Below are positions 14,505-27,718 of a DNA stretch of 64,000 bases, in pieces. Position 1 is the first letter of the stretch, and the number at the start of each line of letters is the position of its first letter. The notes under the pieces were generated by a model. It was not told where the DNA came from, made no database searches, and saw nothing but the letters and a program-made list of their open reading frames with translations. The translations under genes and the position numbers were made by a program. This DNA is from Eucommia ulmoides (lineage: Eukaryota > Streptophyta > Magnoliopsida > Garryales > Eucommiaceae), in assembly GCA_016647705.1 (NCBI GenBank), contig CM028339.1, positions 16,820,803 through 16,884,802 on the forward strand, given 5' to 3'.

Positions 14505-17500
14505 TTACACCTTAATGGGCTCATATTTCTCGCCCACCGCACCGCCTTTATCCTTCTGGACCTGAATGTATCGAAGAGTACTGGAAAAGAAAGCATCTGC
14601 AGCAGGATCCGGGGTGGTGGTGTCGCTTTGCATTTCGGTTGTGATTAGTTCAATCAGGCTCTGGATTGAAGCAACCGTGATCTGAGAATTACCCTTCTCG
14701 TAAAAGTAGAGATACCTGAGATTTTTTTACTAATGCATAAGTTTTCGTTGTGTATGAATTTGGAGATGAAAATGATGGTGGATAAAGGAACGGAAATAAT
14801 TTACTTGTTTAGTATTTCAATAAAGAGCGTGACTGATCCACTGATACCACGGGTCGCACTGGCCATTTGTTGAGCGGCATTTGCTAATCTTAGGGCGCGC
14901 TTCAGGCATAGCAAGACCCTATATCAAGATCAAGAGAGAAATAGTTAGAGAAAGTACACTGAGACATTGACTACTAGAAAAAAATGCAAGAATGGTATAT
15001 TTATATAAATGTTCAAATGTGTGGTGATTCACCTTTCTCCATCCTTAACACCATCCTGATCATCAATCCAAAAGAGATGTGAACAAGCATAAACCGCTCT
15101 GCACTGATCAGGCTTCTTCAAAAGCTTCGCAGAATACTACACACACACACACACACACACACACAGAGAGCATATCAGGAGAGAGAGAGAGAGCATATCA
15201 GGGTCTCGACAAAATTACAATGAAATTAACCACATGAAAGATATGGTATAAACATTACCCCAGTGGCCTTGTGAGTTAATGTATCCCTATTTTCAACACC
15301 AAAAACGTGCATTCTCTGAAGAGTCCCAATAATTAGATGAATTGAAGTCACCTGTGCCTTGGAATCCTATTAAGGCATTGATGAGGCAAAGAGAAGAAAA
15401 GCGTATCAATCAAACTGCAAAATTACCAGAAACAAAGAAAGCAATAGGAAAGAGACTGGCCAAAATAACAAAGCAACTACCGAAATTTCTTCTTCATAGA
15501 GTATATATGCCTGAGTGAAAAATTCGTAGGCTACGGGCTCAAGATCACAGTCATTTGCAGCCTGAGAATTATTGAATCAAATGGAAGCATGAGTTAGACA
15601 ACGAACATGGATTTAAAACTGTTCCTCTAATTGGTGGTAGAAGGAAAAAAATTTCATGTACCTCAGCACATTGCAAGTATAACCGTAATGCCAACTCAGG
15701 TACTGGAACAACTGAAAGAGCCTCAATCGTCTTGAAAACAAAAATGCCAACAGCAAAAGCAGAGAACATTTAGAGATAGACATGCATTCCAAATGACATA
15801 TTGCAGGCACAAATGAATACATCAATACAGAAATGTTCCAAGGAAGGAACTATTGAAGAAAATAGCAGTGGCAATAGAAAAAGAGAACATATAACTCAAT
15901 GAATATATTCAATAATGTCAATGTCAACAAAATTGGGGCTATATCCAATATGAAAGATACAAACATGGAATGTCAAAGTGTTTGTTTAATGAAACCCAAT
16001 CTGGATAAACATTCAAACAGATTGCAGTCAATAGTCCCCATGAACTGGCTGTATACTTGACATTTATGGATATAAATTTATTGGCACCAAGTCTAAATTG
16101 GTAAATCCATATGCAAGCTACATACAATTTCATACCTGGGTCAATATTTCGAAAATTTTCTTTGGTGATGCCGATGTCTCTTCACTAGAAACATTTTCAT
16201 CTTGTCCTTGCAGTCGCCTAACCAACTGCACATGGAAAGGAAAGGCATATTGACCATAACATTGCAAAAATATTTCAACCATATAAAATCACTGAAACTT
16301 TAGCTTCAAAGAAACAGAATGTCACAAGAAATCGGAGCACTTTGAGGCATGATTAGCGTATAGAAGATATTACTCAATTTTGTGAATCCCTATTATGTAT
16401 TACATTTCAGTGTTTCTTTTCTTTAAAATAAAAATTGAATCATCCTTTGGATAACCAAAACCACTCCAGATACAACTTTAAGTATGATCCCAATGTGCCC
16501 TACCAGCACCCTAGAATGAGAAACATTTAGAAGAAATTGCATCTGCAATGAAGCAAATGACTCTTACAGTTCGATTCTCACTTAACTAACTCATCCACGA
16601 TCAAATCTACATTTTTATGTTTATATCATGTAATCAAAATATTATATATGCCTTTTTTTATATTGTAAGTAAATGACAGGAATTTACTTCCCACATTAAC
16701 CAGTATTAATGTGAAGAAAGCATTCAAGATGAATTAAATTCAATCAGATCAGAAAACCAAAGATCTTGTATCAAAATCAAAGGTCAAAAGAATTTCAGAT
16801 GGAACAATACCACTTTTGTGCACTTAGTTCATTTTACCAAGCTTTATACTCAAATTTATCCATTTCATTAAATAGTTATTCATGATAGAATCAACTTGGT
16901 GACTTCTTATAAGAGCAAATACATCAAATTAGGATTGCAAGCCAAAATCGTGAAATTTTAGCATAAAGAAAATCCAGATGCCACCAATCATATTAAGCGA
17001 CATAGCTAAAACTCAATCAACCCTACAACAAAAATTATTTTTTTCAAAAGAACTGTATCCTGAATGCTAAATTGAAAGCAAAAGTCCGTGACTGCATGGA
17101 CATGTAATCATGTATGCAGTCTAGAATAACAGGTCAGCCATGATCCCCCATTCTAAAGCTAACAGCCATTGCGCATTTCAGTACCGAGGAAGACAGCGAA
17201 TGGTAGAATCTTTATGACACAATTGTTTGTTATAAAAGCTAAAAGCCAATATCAAACCTTAAGTGAATTAAAAACAAGGGGAGGGACAGTATATTGAAGC
17301 CGCTTTGGTCCTCCACTCAGGATATGCTTTCTAACCGTACATATGATCTGCAAGTCAATATGAAAATCATGATTAACATCATTTTCAAGGGGAAAAAAAT
17401 AAGAAAACATGGTGCTCACTTATGAATGTGAAAAGGCAACCCGCAGGTGTCCTATAAATAGTTAAAAGTAAAGCATTACCTTTAGCATCTCCTCGGGATC

Positions 17501-20500
17501 ATCATTATGCAGCATCTGAATAAGACGTGCAACAGAATTCTGCTCCTCCTTAAAATCCTCCTCATCAAGCTTGAGATACAAATAGAAAAATGATATTAGA
17601 AAGAAGAAAATATTCATGTTTCCAAAAATTAAGCAGGAGGTAAGTAATGAAAGAACCAAAAGAGTAAGAGAATACAAAAGGTATTAGCATAAAAAGTGAT
17701 ATATCCATAAGCACCAAGAATTAGAAAGGAAAACAGTTGTATTGACAATTTTACAGCAAACAATTTCAAATCACCTCATCTTGAAGATTCTCATCCTGGT
17801 CCTTGATAAGCCCTTTTATTAATTCAAACAGTGCCTCAACCTACAGAGTCCGAGTAGTAGTAAGTTATATTAGGAAGCAAGTGTCGAGAAGCAGAATAAA
17901 ATTTAAGGAGAAAGCTACCTTTTCAGGGGTAGAAATGCAATACTTGCTTTTCATAATGCTCTGAATTATAACATTGGCCATAACTTTGTTTGTTCCATCA
18001 TCCAAGTGTTCCATTACACGGGGATAGTTAGAAAGCTTTAGGGCAGTATCTATATCTTTATATTTTTCCAATGGAGCACTTAAAAGTGTGACAATCTGTT
18101 TAGTAGCTTTGCTGTCATCAAGCTTTCCTTTGCCAGAGAGTTTCTTCACACATGCCCCCTGAAGAAATGAAAAGAAGAAGTCAAGAAGTGTTGACTGCTG
18201 AGACCATCTAAAGCACAGGAAAGCACCCACAAAAGAAGAGAGACAATCAACAAGATTGGAAGTTACATTAAAAACAAATATACAAAGCTACAAGCTGAAA
18301 AAAAACTCAATGACATGGATATAACTTACCCAAAAACAGTACACTTTGTCTCCCCCTCCACCCAAGAAAACTGAGACAATAATTTCTTAAGAGCAAACAA
18401 CACAGACCAACGGTAATGGTACTATAGAATTTCACTCAATTTTCAATCCAGATTTATTATATGAGAAAACCGTCATTGCAACCATGCCTTCAACCGCCAG
18501 AAATCATGAATATTAATACATACCCATCAACATTTGCTTCCCATATGTTTAAAAGATATGAAACCATATGATTAAACTTCACCATGCTTTTAAGGACATG
18601 AAGTAATATAATATATGATAACGTAGCACCATGCTTCGAGTTGTGGAAACAGCCTCTTGCAAAAAAGAAGGTAAGACTGCGTACAATAGACCTAAGTGGT
18701 CCGACCCTTCCCCGGACCCCACGCATAGCGGGAGCTTTGTAGCACCAGGCTGCCCTTTTGTGTTGAAAAATGGAGCGGTCATGTTTGTAGCGGGGACCAA
18801 AATGCACTCTGATGTTATATTGTGAAATTAAGAAAATATCCACCGATAAATTATCATATTCAAATTCACTGATTCTAATTGAACTTCTCATCACAATTAG
18901 CATCAAGATTGATTGCAAATCCTCGAGCCATTTAAAAGTTCTTTGCCCAATTGAATTAATCTGAGCTCAAGTAGATGGAAACTATTCATTAGCTTCATTG
19001 CTTATTTAATTGAAAAAAAAAATTTGAGAAAAATATTCATTAGATGACATTCAACAATGACCAAGTTAACTGACATTAAATAATCAATCTACCAAATTAT
19101 GCCTCGAAGAATCAAAACAAATTTTTCAATCCACCCTACAGGAGATATCAAAGACAATGGTCAAAAAGTTAGTAAAAGTTACAAAACAACATGGAACTGA
19201 GTCAACCGAGTGCCAAAATCTGTAATTTGCAAGGGGAATGTACCAATATTTGATCTACATAATCAAGCCGATCAGGGTGGACATGAAGAGTAAACGTCAA
19301 AAGAGACGAATATAATGTTACAGCTCCAGCAATGGGCATGTCAATCTGTGCTTCTATCACCTGCATGAATACATATGCATCACATTCACATCTAAAAACA
19401 TTTGAAGGGAAGTTGTAGTGTTTTATTATCTAATTGTAAAAGGGAATATTCAAGTCCTAAAAGTATTTAGAGAAACAAACAGCCCAAGAAATATCACACC
19501 CAGACACCATTTTTAAGGAACCTGATACCTTTCAGCAACAACAGTTAAATAAAAAAGGAAGCTGGCATCTTTCAATCAGTAGGATCCTTTCCTTATAAAT
19601 TGAATACATGCATTAAGATACAAAGGCTTCTTTTGATTTGTGCAGATGTAGTAGAATCCTTTTGTGATTAATGCAGATGTAGTTGTGTGCAAGGGGAAAG
19701 CAGCAAGAGGAACCATTGGAGGTTGTCATGCCGACAAATGCTGCTGTCTAAAATTAAATGATAGGGAGTCTGACATCAGGTATTATTCTGGTTGCAATTT
19801 GAAAATAAAATATGACAAAATAAATTGTTGATCTCAGACTTCCATTTGGGACAACAAGTTGCTTTCTTACTGATCACTTTCTAAATGCTCCCCCTTTTTC
19901 CTTTCAGATCAACATGTGAGCCCTTTTTCACTTTCCCTCCCCCTCTACCCAACCCCAAATCAGTGAGCCCCTTCAATTTTGGATGCTTAATGGCAGTTAT
20001 GCAGAAATTTACCTCCCCTATAGCCTTGTTCAGTTTAGCAAAAGCTTCCACTTGAAAGAATTCAGGCAATACCTACAGCAGAGAATCATATCAGAAGGAA
20101 GGCAAGGACTGTGAAGCCAGGAACCCAAGCCAGATTACTTACTTCTGCACTGGAAGCCGCATAATTTGAAAGCCTGTCCATTAACCGAGAAAGCACCATC
20201 TTGATGTCAACTGATGGCTGAGACATGCAAAGGATCACAAGAAACAGAACAAGATTTCTCAATACGTGGCATAGGGTCAGAGGTGGTATTATTGTAATAC
20301 AACATCTCATAAACATACTTTTTAACACTAATGATTGAAAGGAATCACGGTGCTAATTCCAATTTAGTTATATATTCACTAATTCTCTTGTGCATTAATG
20401 CTAAATCGTTGTCCCACGGGTTTTAGCAACAATAGACCATTTAGTGCAACTTATGTCCTAGCCAATCTGAGACAAATATATCCTCAAGCAATTGTGTTGG

Positions 20501-23001
20501 CAACAAATGAGTGCAAGGACAATGAGCCTCCTTCATCCAAGTTCCAGAAGGGTATTTATTTGTAATTTTTCTATTTTGTTGCAATCACACGTTGCACAAA
20601 TGTTGCATATAAAATGCAAGGCTAGACAAGTCACCTGAAGCTGAGGGCAAGCACCCAATAATGTCTCAAGAGTCTGCAGATGATACTCATCAGGGAAGAC
20701 TTGAATCATGCAATCCATCAAATAATATTGAGCGATATCATCTTTACAATTGACGATCTGCGAAAAAGAATTACGATGCATGAATCAGAATACAGTCTCA
20801 TGTAGAAGTCTTGTGGTCTTATACTTCTGAACCAAAAGGAGACCAAACAGATAACCTGCTCCAACACTCTGGGCAGCACAGTGTCTCTATACATATCAAG
20901 GTCAACACCCTCAATCTGACTCAGAACATGAAGGTTTTTCCCAACCTATAAAAAATGTCAGGGAAACAGGAGTATTCTTTTATTAGTGAATGAATGCACA
21001 CTCTCAGCCTTTGCAGAGCTATTGAACAGTTTGAGGTCATTGATAATTACAAGATCGCGAAGCTCGCTTCTTTCCTTTTCCCGTTTCTCCCTTTCTCGAG
21101 CAGGTCCCTGCAGACCAAAAGCCCGATTGCAAGCCTCAACTCAAGGTCAGCAAAGAGTATGAAAGATTCACAAGCACTATAACACCTGCATGACCACAAA
21201 TGATGCCCTCATGATCCATCTTTTACCTTCAAGACATGAAAGCACTGTGGCACCATGCATGTCTCAGCATGAGAGCAGGTAAAAGTGTCCATAGATATTT
21301 CAACCAACCTGATGTTGCATCCGCACCCAAAGTTTGTTCATTTCTGTGAAGTTCTGGAGCACAAATTCTACAGCATCCATCACGGTGTCAGCATCACTGC
21401 AGTAGACAAGATATCCATGAACAGATCAGAACTTAAAAACAGGTTGGTTCCAATTCAGCTGCACTTAATCACCAGAGAAACATATTATTAATGAGTAATA
21501 ACAAAGGGATTGAACTGATCTCTTTATCTTGCACACCAAGGGTGGATCAGAAAGTCAATTATATTTTCTTACCCTTCATACTCGGAACCGATATCCGGTA
21601 ACTTATCCCTACTGACTTGAGAAAGGTAACTCCGGAGGAAGAGCCCACGTACAGGATGTTGCACACCACGGCACATTTCTACTAGATCTTTAAGAACATC
21701 CTTAGCAGGAGCCTCCTTAGATTTTACATAAACAGATCCCACAGTACAAAGGAGATACCTGAAGAACACAAGGCAGAAAGATACTATGCATAAAAGTTGG
21801 TTCAGGGTGACACCAAAAAAGAACATACTCACTGGAAAGACAGAGAAGATGAGGAGGGATGGGGAAATAAAATCTTTTCTAAGCGAAAAGAATATTATCT
21901 TAACAACCTAACAAGTACAATGTAAAAAACAAAGACTGAGAATAGGCTTATTCAGCAAAATTTATGCATCTCGCTTTACTTTGCATGGTATAGCAGCAAA
22001 TGGACATCAACAAATCAAAGGCCAAAACATGCAGTACACATTGTGTCCATAATTGGGCTTCATAGACTAAACCGAACAAATAGCTAGCCTTTTTTTGTTT
22101 TTGTTTTTTTGTTTTTTGTTTTTTTTTTTTTTTTTTGGTTTTTGTGTGTGTGTGTGTCTGTGTTTTGCCAAGTAATCTGAACGAATAGCTTTTGCAGGCA
22201 TCAAAATATACAAATTAACATATCAAGGGTTAAAAAGTAAAGGAAGTTAAAAAAATGTTAGGCATTAAGTTTGAAACTATGCATGACTGAGTGTGACGAA
22301 AGAATCTAAAATAAATTCGAAATACATAATTCTATATAGCGTCTCAGAGACAGGAAGTAGGTAGCAGCATCTTCAGTACTGGATGAAATCGTTGGAAGCA
22401 AATAAGAGAAAATAAATTGGCACTTACAATCTGGGCAATATGTTGCCGGCGTGCTGCACGAGCTCATACAGCTCGACGACTGAGCAACCACGCTTGGTCT
22501 CCTCCTTGAAAAACATCTCTAGCTTTCTCAGTTCATCAAATGCTCGCATATCTAACCAAGCAAATTCGTACAAAAATCACATATCTAGAGCAAAAGCTAT
22601 TGCATTGGCAATTTGTGATCTAATCAGAAGTAAACAAAGAAAATTAAGAACGAATTTGAGGAGGCAACACAAATGAAGGACGGATCGGGGGAAAGAACTC
22701 ACATAGTTCGTAGTATTTGTGGGGAGAAAGCCTCGAAGTTCGAAGCTCGGAAAGCATCTGAGCCGAGTACTTGAGTGCATCCTTGATATTGTTAGAGTCC
22801 TGATGAGCCACGATCCAACAAATACGAATTTAGGGTTTACTAAGATCAAACAATAATATCTGCGCACGCCAATAACATTACACGACATAAACGTTGACTG
22901 TTTGTTACCAGAGCCCGATGCATGTAGAAGGCGTTCTGTTGGAGGCCGGCGATGCCGGCGGTCAGCCATTTCTCTTCGTCTTCGACTCCGACCGGGATCA
23001 T
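14505..23001 (-). CDS. VPS35: Retromer core subunit VPS35
   Basis: Alpha-solenoid scaffold of the retromer, which retrieves vacuolar sorting receptors and PIN-type cargo from endosomes; binds VPS26 with its N-terminus and VPS29 with its C-terminal half. Exons: 23001-22909, 22799-22703, 22551-22428, 21758-21573, 21396-21309, 21107-21051, 20945-20856, 20757-20635, 20217-20143, 20072-20013, 19360-19244, 18158-17919, 17840-17775, 17569-17480, 17347-17258, 16225-16136, 15730-15662, 15561-15481, 15366-15259, 15136-15033, 14918-14805, 14715-14505. All borders are GT-AG; 2373 nt join to 790 aa plus stop, the length of Arabidopsis VPS35 proteins. The VPS26-binding PRLYL motif is at residues 103-107, split over exons 3 and 4. 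Other anchors: [79 protein letters not shown] and the C-terminal [20 protein letters not shown] begins the protein at the only Met before the conserved start. No stop or missing exon; the gene looks functional. Confidence 0.97.
15139..15164. repeat. (AC)13 microsatellite at the VPS35 exon 20 acceptor
   Basis: On the transcript strand this is (GU)13 ending directly in the acceptor AG (15138-15137), so UG repeats stand where a U-rich tract is usual. On its far side it runs into AG-rich sequence (15165-15194) in which GAGAGCATATCAGG is duplicated. Confidence 0.9.
18632..18759 (+). mobile_element. Au-type SINE in VPS35 intron 11
   Basis: Contains the hallmark text of the plant Au SINE: GGAAACAGCCTCTTGCAAA, GCGTACAATAGACC, GTGGTCCGACCCTTCCCCGG, CGCATAGCGGGAGCTTT, GGCTGCCCTTTT. 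TGCTTCGAGTT at the 5' side resembles the tRNA box B. The box A half is not clear, so the copy is 5'-truncated or worn. It lies antisense to VPS35, about 0.6 kb from exon 12. No protein is encoded; Au SINEs depend on LINE enzymes. Confidence 0.88.
22095..22165. repeat. Poly-T and (TG)n tract in VPS35 intron 3
   Basis: T-rich runs broken by G, then GTGTGTGTGTGTC. On the transcript strand it is A-rich/CA-rich intronic sequence. Confidence 0.75.
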
Positions 23002-24466
23002 TCTCTATCACCGATTGCTCTCCGGCGTTTGACTTGCTGCGTATACTCTGGTTTTTCCCAAAATCTCTCCACTCTACTGACTCTGGTGTTGGATCGGATC
23101 GGGGCGGATGCGTCCTCCTGAGGCTTTGTATACCGTTTTGCCTTTTCTTGCACGCATAGAAGAAGCTGACCCAAAATTCCTTTTCTCTTTTTCTCCTACA
23201 AGCTTGAAGCCAAATTTCCCTTCGCCATATTAAACATCAAATACAAAAATCATATTTATATTTTACGTATATTTCAACTAATTATTTTTTTAAATAATTT
23301 TAAATAGGCAATCTTCTACGTTAATCTGGTGCATTTCATGTTAAATTTAAAATTTAATTTCTAAAATATTCTTCAAAAAAATCGAACCATGAACAAGAAA
23401 ACAGGATCCCTTCCCTTATCAACTGGACTAAACGTTTCTTGAGTTTTTAATCTAGTTAATGTTAGAACAAAAAACTATAAAAAATATATATATATATTAA
23501 AAAGGACTACAAAAATTAAGATTAAAAAAAATAAAATTGACTAATTTTAAAGACAATCTAGTAATTTTCCAAAAAAAATATGATTTGCTATGAATGAAAC
23601 TCCAGAAATTTATAACGACACTCAATGTCACGTCTTAAGAGCAATTTAAATTATGTTTGTATATAAACACGTCAACCATTATTTTAAGGAAAAATTTACT
23701 AATTATCCTAACTAATAACCATAACCCCACTAAAAAAAACAATGTCCTTTTGAAATCTTGAAATCTAATATTTAATTGAATTTAATCTAATTTTCTAAAA
23801 TCAAATATTTCAGATGTCTAATCTCCTCCCTCCTCCGAAAATCCTCATTTATTTTAGGATGTCAAAATACAATTGATTTTCAATATCATACATACTTTCA
23901 TATGTGTTCAGTATATTAATGCAAAATTTTCAGGATTATCGTTTGGTGAAGTATAGAATTCAAAATTCAAAATTTAGAATTCCTTTCTATAAGCAAGTTT
24001 TGCATTTTTCTAAAGAATTTTGGGTTTAACTCTTTACGTATTATCACCGTCAGATTCCAAAGATTAAGGTTCTAAAACTAAGTTGTCGAGATTGATAATT
24101 TTTCTACTAGATAATTGTCGTTTTGTTATTTTTTCCCAACCATGAAAGAGGTTTTGTTCACTAAAAGATGTAACAAAGCATTATTTGTTTAATACGGTTG
24201 AGGTTGAACTCCACAATGTGGATTTCACACTAAATAATTTTTTATAGTTTGTCCCTCTATTCAAATACGTGTTGTGTTTTATTGGTTCTTAATGTGTATG
24301 ATTTACTTTTTTATTTTTTCAAGAATACAGCAGGTTCATTGGCAATGTTATGCAAATATGAGAATGTTATAGCCATGTTCACGATTGACAACAATAATTT
24401 ACTTGAGGATAATAATCACAGGATTAACATTTCTACTTCCAAATTTTAACCTAGTGATGGTTTGAT
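23002..24466. other. VPS35 upstream region, then AT-rich intergenic DNA
   Basis: 23002-23170 is GC-richer and likely includes the VPS35 leader and core promoter; I see no clear TATA box. 23200-24466 is AT-rich without a recognisable gene. The motif ACTCCACAATGTGGATTTCACAC at 24209-24231 recurs in variant form near 25708 and 25800. Confidence 0.45.
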
Positions 24467-24834
24467 TGTCACTACAATCAGTCAGTCGAGTGAATTTCTT
24501 GCAACGCAACACTATATATTGAAACAAATAACAGGAACACAACCACACAGGCACACAAAAATTACAAGCAAAACCCAACCTTATATTTAACTCAGGAACA
24601 AGGAACTAAGTCTTAAAATTTCGATTTGGTTCTCAAGAACAACAATCACTACTAAACCAGACATTTCAATCAGTTATTTATAAGGAACAAATGATAGTTG
24701 ACAGCTTTAACTGTCTAGGTAGAAAACTAACACATGTCTCGACACTTGTCCAACCCACAACACATTGGTTATTCTACCTTATCTGTCAGCAATTGCCTAT
24801 CACATGGCCTGCGCATGCAGCATAACTTCCAACA
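24467..24834 (-). repeat. Possible solo LTR (copia-like)
   Basis: The segment reads TGTCACTACAATCAG...ATAACTTCCAACA, so on the - strand it starts TGTTGGAAG, a common copia LTR start, and ends GTGACA. A TATAAATAAC box is present on the - strand. No convincing target duplication, PBS or polypurine tract was found, so this is tentative. Confidence 0.35.
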
Positions 24835-25845
24835 AACTTAGTCTTTCATGAGCTAGTACACAAGTACTGCGTTCTAGTTGCTTAACATCGTGCTAACACA
24901 CTGCCTAGTATGTCGTCTTGTTCCCATGGTCATTGCAATGTCTGTCGATGTCATGTCATGTCACCCGCATGGTCAGAATGTGTCTTACGCCCACGTTCTG
25001 TATTGTTAGCTTGGTCTAGTGCTCAAGCATGCTTTCATGTTGCTCCCATGAATGTCGATTTTAGCATTGCGCCTAGGATCGTCGTGCCTTATTTTAGCGA
25101 CATCTAATGCCCACCAACACCGTCCAACGACACCCATGTGTGCCTACGTATGCTGATACCCAAGAGTGTTGATCCTAGTAATGTGCCTAGGATCGTCTTG
25201 TGCCTTGCCTCGGCATCAAATGCTTGCTAGAATTGACCTGTGGCGTCCTATTTTGTCAACGCCCACCGTTCATTTTTTACCCGTACCAAGAATCTTGGGT
25301 AAACCATACTCACAACTTCCCATCACACCTTGGTCCTTAGATACACCTTGCCTTGTCGTGCCGACGCCCCTTAACGCACCTAAGGTTCTACCTTGCCAGG
25401 GGTCTAGAGGAAGGGGCACCTCTTTATAGTACTTTATGTAAAAAAAAAAAAAAAAAAAAAGGCAACAGTAGATATCAAAATGTATGAGGAGATATAATGG
25501 AGTCAACAATGAGGCCAGCTCACGATTGACTCCGTTGGTGTAGTCTGATGCTAAGTCCTGGTGTTTGCATATCACAAGACTTCAAAACATGGAGCCATCA
25601 TCATTTAGACAAATTTAACCGAGCATGGTTAACATAACAAAGACGTTAGCTTGGACATGGCACCGAAACCTAAGCCTTCGTCTTGTCTCACCTTCAAAGG
25701 GGCTAACAATAGTCCACATTGTGGATATCAACACGACATAAAACAACAATTTAATTTAAAATATAAAGAAATGTGTTTCCCTGTTTCATATTTTGAGGTT
25801 GAAATACACAATGTGGATTTTAACACGACATAAAAATTATATTTT
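24835..25845. other. Intergenic, GC-richer patch, no gene recognised
   Basis: 24900-25430 is less AT-rich than its surroundings and has several short open frames but no recognisable domain. A 20 nt poly-A run lies at 25441-25460. CCACATTGTGG, a perfect palindrome, lies at 25715-25725 with a variant near 25807. Confidence 0.4.
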
Positions 25846-26150
25846 ATTATATAATCGTATGTTGAAATCAACACACTGCAAAATTTTAAAATAAATAAGA
25901 TACAAAATGGATATATATTTTTTTTATCTTAAATAAGAAAGATCATGAATTTTCATATCAAAATTACAAAATTCATATTTATAGTGTTCATCGATCGATT
26001 TATTTAATGGGATTTGTTGTATTAAACCATTTTTGCTATTTCAATTTGTTGTATTAGCTAATTTCATTAAATAATGAAAGTCAAAATCAATTATTAATAG
26101 AAGTTATATTTAAGGAATACAAAATAGAAAAGAAAAGATCCCCAGCAAAG
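25846..26150 (+). repeat. Tandem repeat copy 1, left of the LTR element
   Basis: Starts near TGTTGAAATCAACACA and carries CATGAATTTTCATATCAAAAT, CGATCGATTTATTTAATGGGA and GAAAAGATCCC. The same order recurs at 31326-31590 and partly at 31600-31806, so the LTR element inserted into a tandem array. Confidence 0.75.
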
Positions 26151-26154
26151 CAAG

Positions 26155-27718
26155 TGGTGGCCGCAATTAATGCGTTGTCACTTTCACCGCAAGCGTACAG
26201 ATCAAGTTTTAGTATAATGGACATTTCGGTCGGGTATCGTATCCACAGGGATTGGTTGAGATTACTATCAAGTACCGTGATTATCATAACCTAATTTTAT
26301 CTAGGCGACAAAAATGGAATATAATTTAATACTAATACTAAAATACTAATTTATTATACTAATTACTATATTGAGACAGTTTTGAGAGAATAGGTTGTCT
26401 AGGGATTAGTTTCGTTTACGAATACGTGTTCGATCTAGTTTTAGTTTATATTAACGATGTTCGACTTATATGACAATCTCAGTTCGTAAACTCCTGTGCT
26501 ACCTCTCCCGAGTGTAAGACGGGGGAATACGCGACTTTGTGTCAACGCCTAAGTCCCCCTCAACATCTTAACGACCCTAGTCCACGTGAGTCTCATCCCA
26601 ACATCATCGATTGCACACAATCCAACTCTCTCCCGAGTTATTGGATCGTCGCGTTGTGTTTACCCTATCGATAATCTCAGTTCTAAAACTCTCATGTTAC
26701 CTCTCCCAAGTGTAAGACGAGGGAATACATGACTTCGTGTCAACGCCGAAGTCCCCCTCAACATCTTAACGACTCTAGGTCACGTGAGTCTTGCCCCAAC
26801 GTCATAGATTGTCCACAATCCTAACCCCGACTGGGTTATTGGATCATGACGTTCGTTTATTCTAGTCCGAATCCGAAATTTGTCAAACCCTATATTTTCA
26901 TAACATGATAAACAAACAATACGGGACACATAATCAAAATAACGAAGAACATCCGCAAACAAAACACAAACTCAATTAAACAACGTATTCATAAATTATA
27001 TTAATAATCCCTATACAACCTATGTTTAGCCAATTGTCATAACCATGTATACAATGTAAAATGGCGTAAACATGCTCAACAACTACCAAAATGAAGAAAA
27101 CAAATAGAATAAATGAGCGACTTAGCGTATATCCGAAGAATTGGCGCTAGAACCGTCGAATGATCGCTTCCTCTTCATCTTCCACATCGGGTTGAGAGCT
27201 CTCCCTAAAAAATCTCTAAACATAACCCTAAAATATAGCCTAAGGCCTTAGGGGCCAAAGAGCTTGAAAGAGAGGAGGAGAGAAGGGCATAAATAAGCTA
27301 AAAAATATCTAACAAAATATCTAAACTGTGCAGAGGCCACTGCCGCGGCGGTGCATATGTTGGTTCACTATTCGCCTAGGTGGTGGAAGTTAGGAACTCT
27401 CTGTCGTTTCACCGCCTAGGCGGTGAGTTTACAGCATCATAGCCCTTCTCAGCTTCTTCACCACCGCGGTAGTGGTCTGGACGTCGCAGCGGTGGGCTTG
27501 TTTGTAAAATATTGTCACCTTGCTCATTTTTCCACCGTTCTCCGACCGTTCTCGATACGATTTAATCGTTTATGCTCCGATTTCATACATTTTCACCCCA
27601 CGCACCTGTTTTAATACAAAAAGAATAAAAACATATTAAAACATATAAAAATAACTATAAAACTACTCTAAAACTAATAAAATCGGTTTAAAAATACGTA
27701 GGTAGATCACACCTATCA
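26155..27718 (-). repeat. 3' LTR of the Athila-like element
   Basis: 1564 bp; - strand TGATAGGTGTGATC...GGCCACCA. Contains the perfect palindrome CACCGCCTAGGCGGTG near 27415 and variants at 27330-27490, plus a 198 bp tandem duplication beginning at 26472 and 26670. Confidence 0.9.
26472..26867 (-). repeat. 198 bp tandem duplication inside the 3' LTR
   Basis: GACAATCTCAGTTCGTAAACTC at 26472 recurs as GATAATCTCAGTTCTAAAACTC at 26670, followed in both by CTCTCCC(G/A)AGTGTAAGACG, CAACGCC(T/G)AAGTCCCCCTC and a GGGTTATTGGATC-like block. Confidence 0.88.

Noticed and set aside
18490..18918. 142-codon frame on the - strand within VPS35 intron 11
   Set aside because: Runs across the antisense Au SINE; the VPS35 exons join in frame without it.
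22577..23011. 144-codon frame overlapping VPS35 exon 1
   Set aside because: Wrong frame; the start at 23001 gives the conserved [17 protein letters not shown] text and splices in frame with exon 2.
24467..24834. Confident copia solo LTR
   Set aside because: TG..CA and a TATA box are present but flanks TTGAT and AACTT do not match and no second copy is in the window; kept only as a low-confidence feature.
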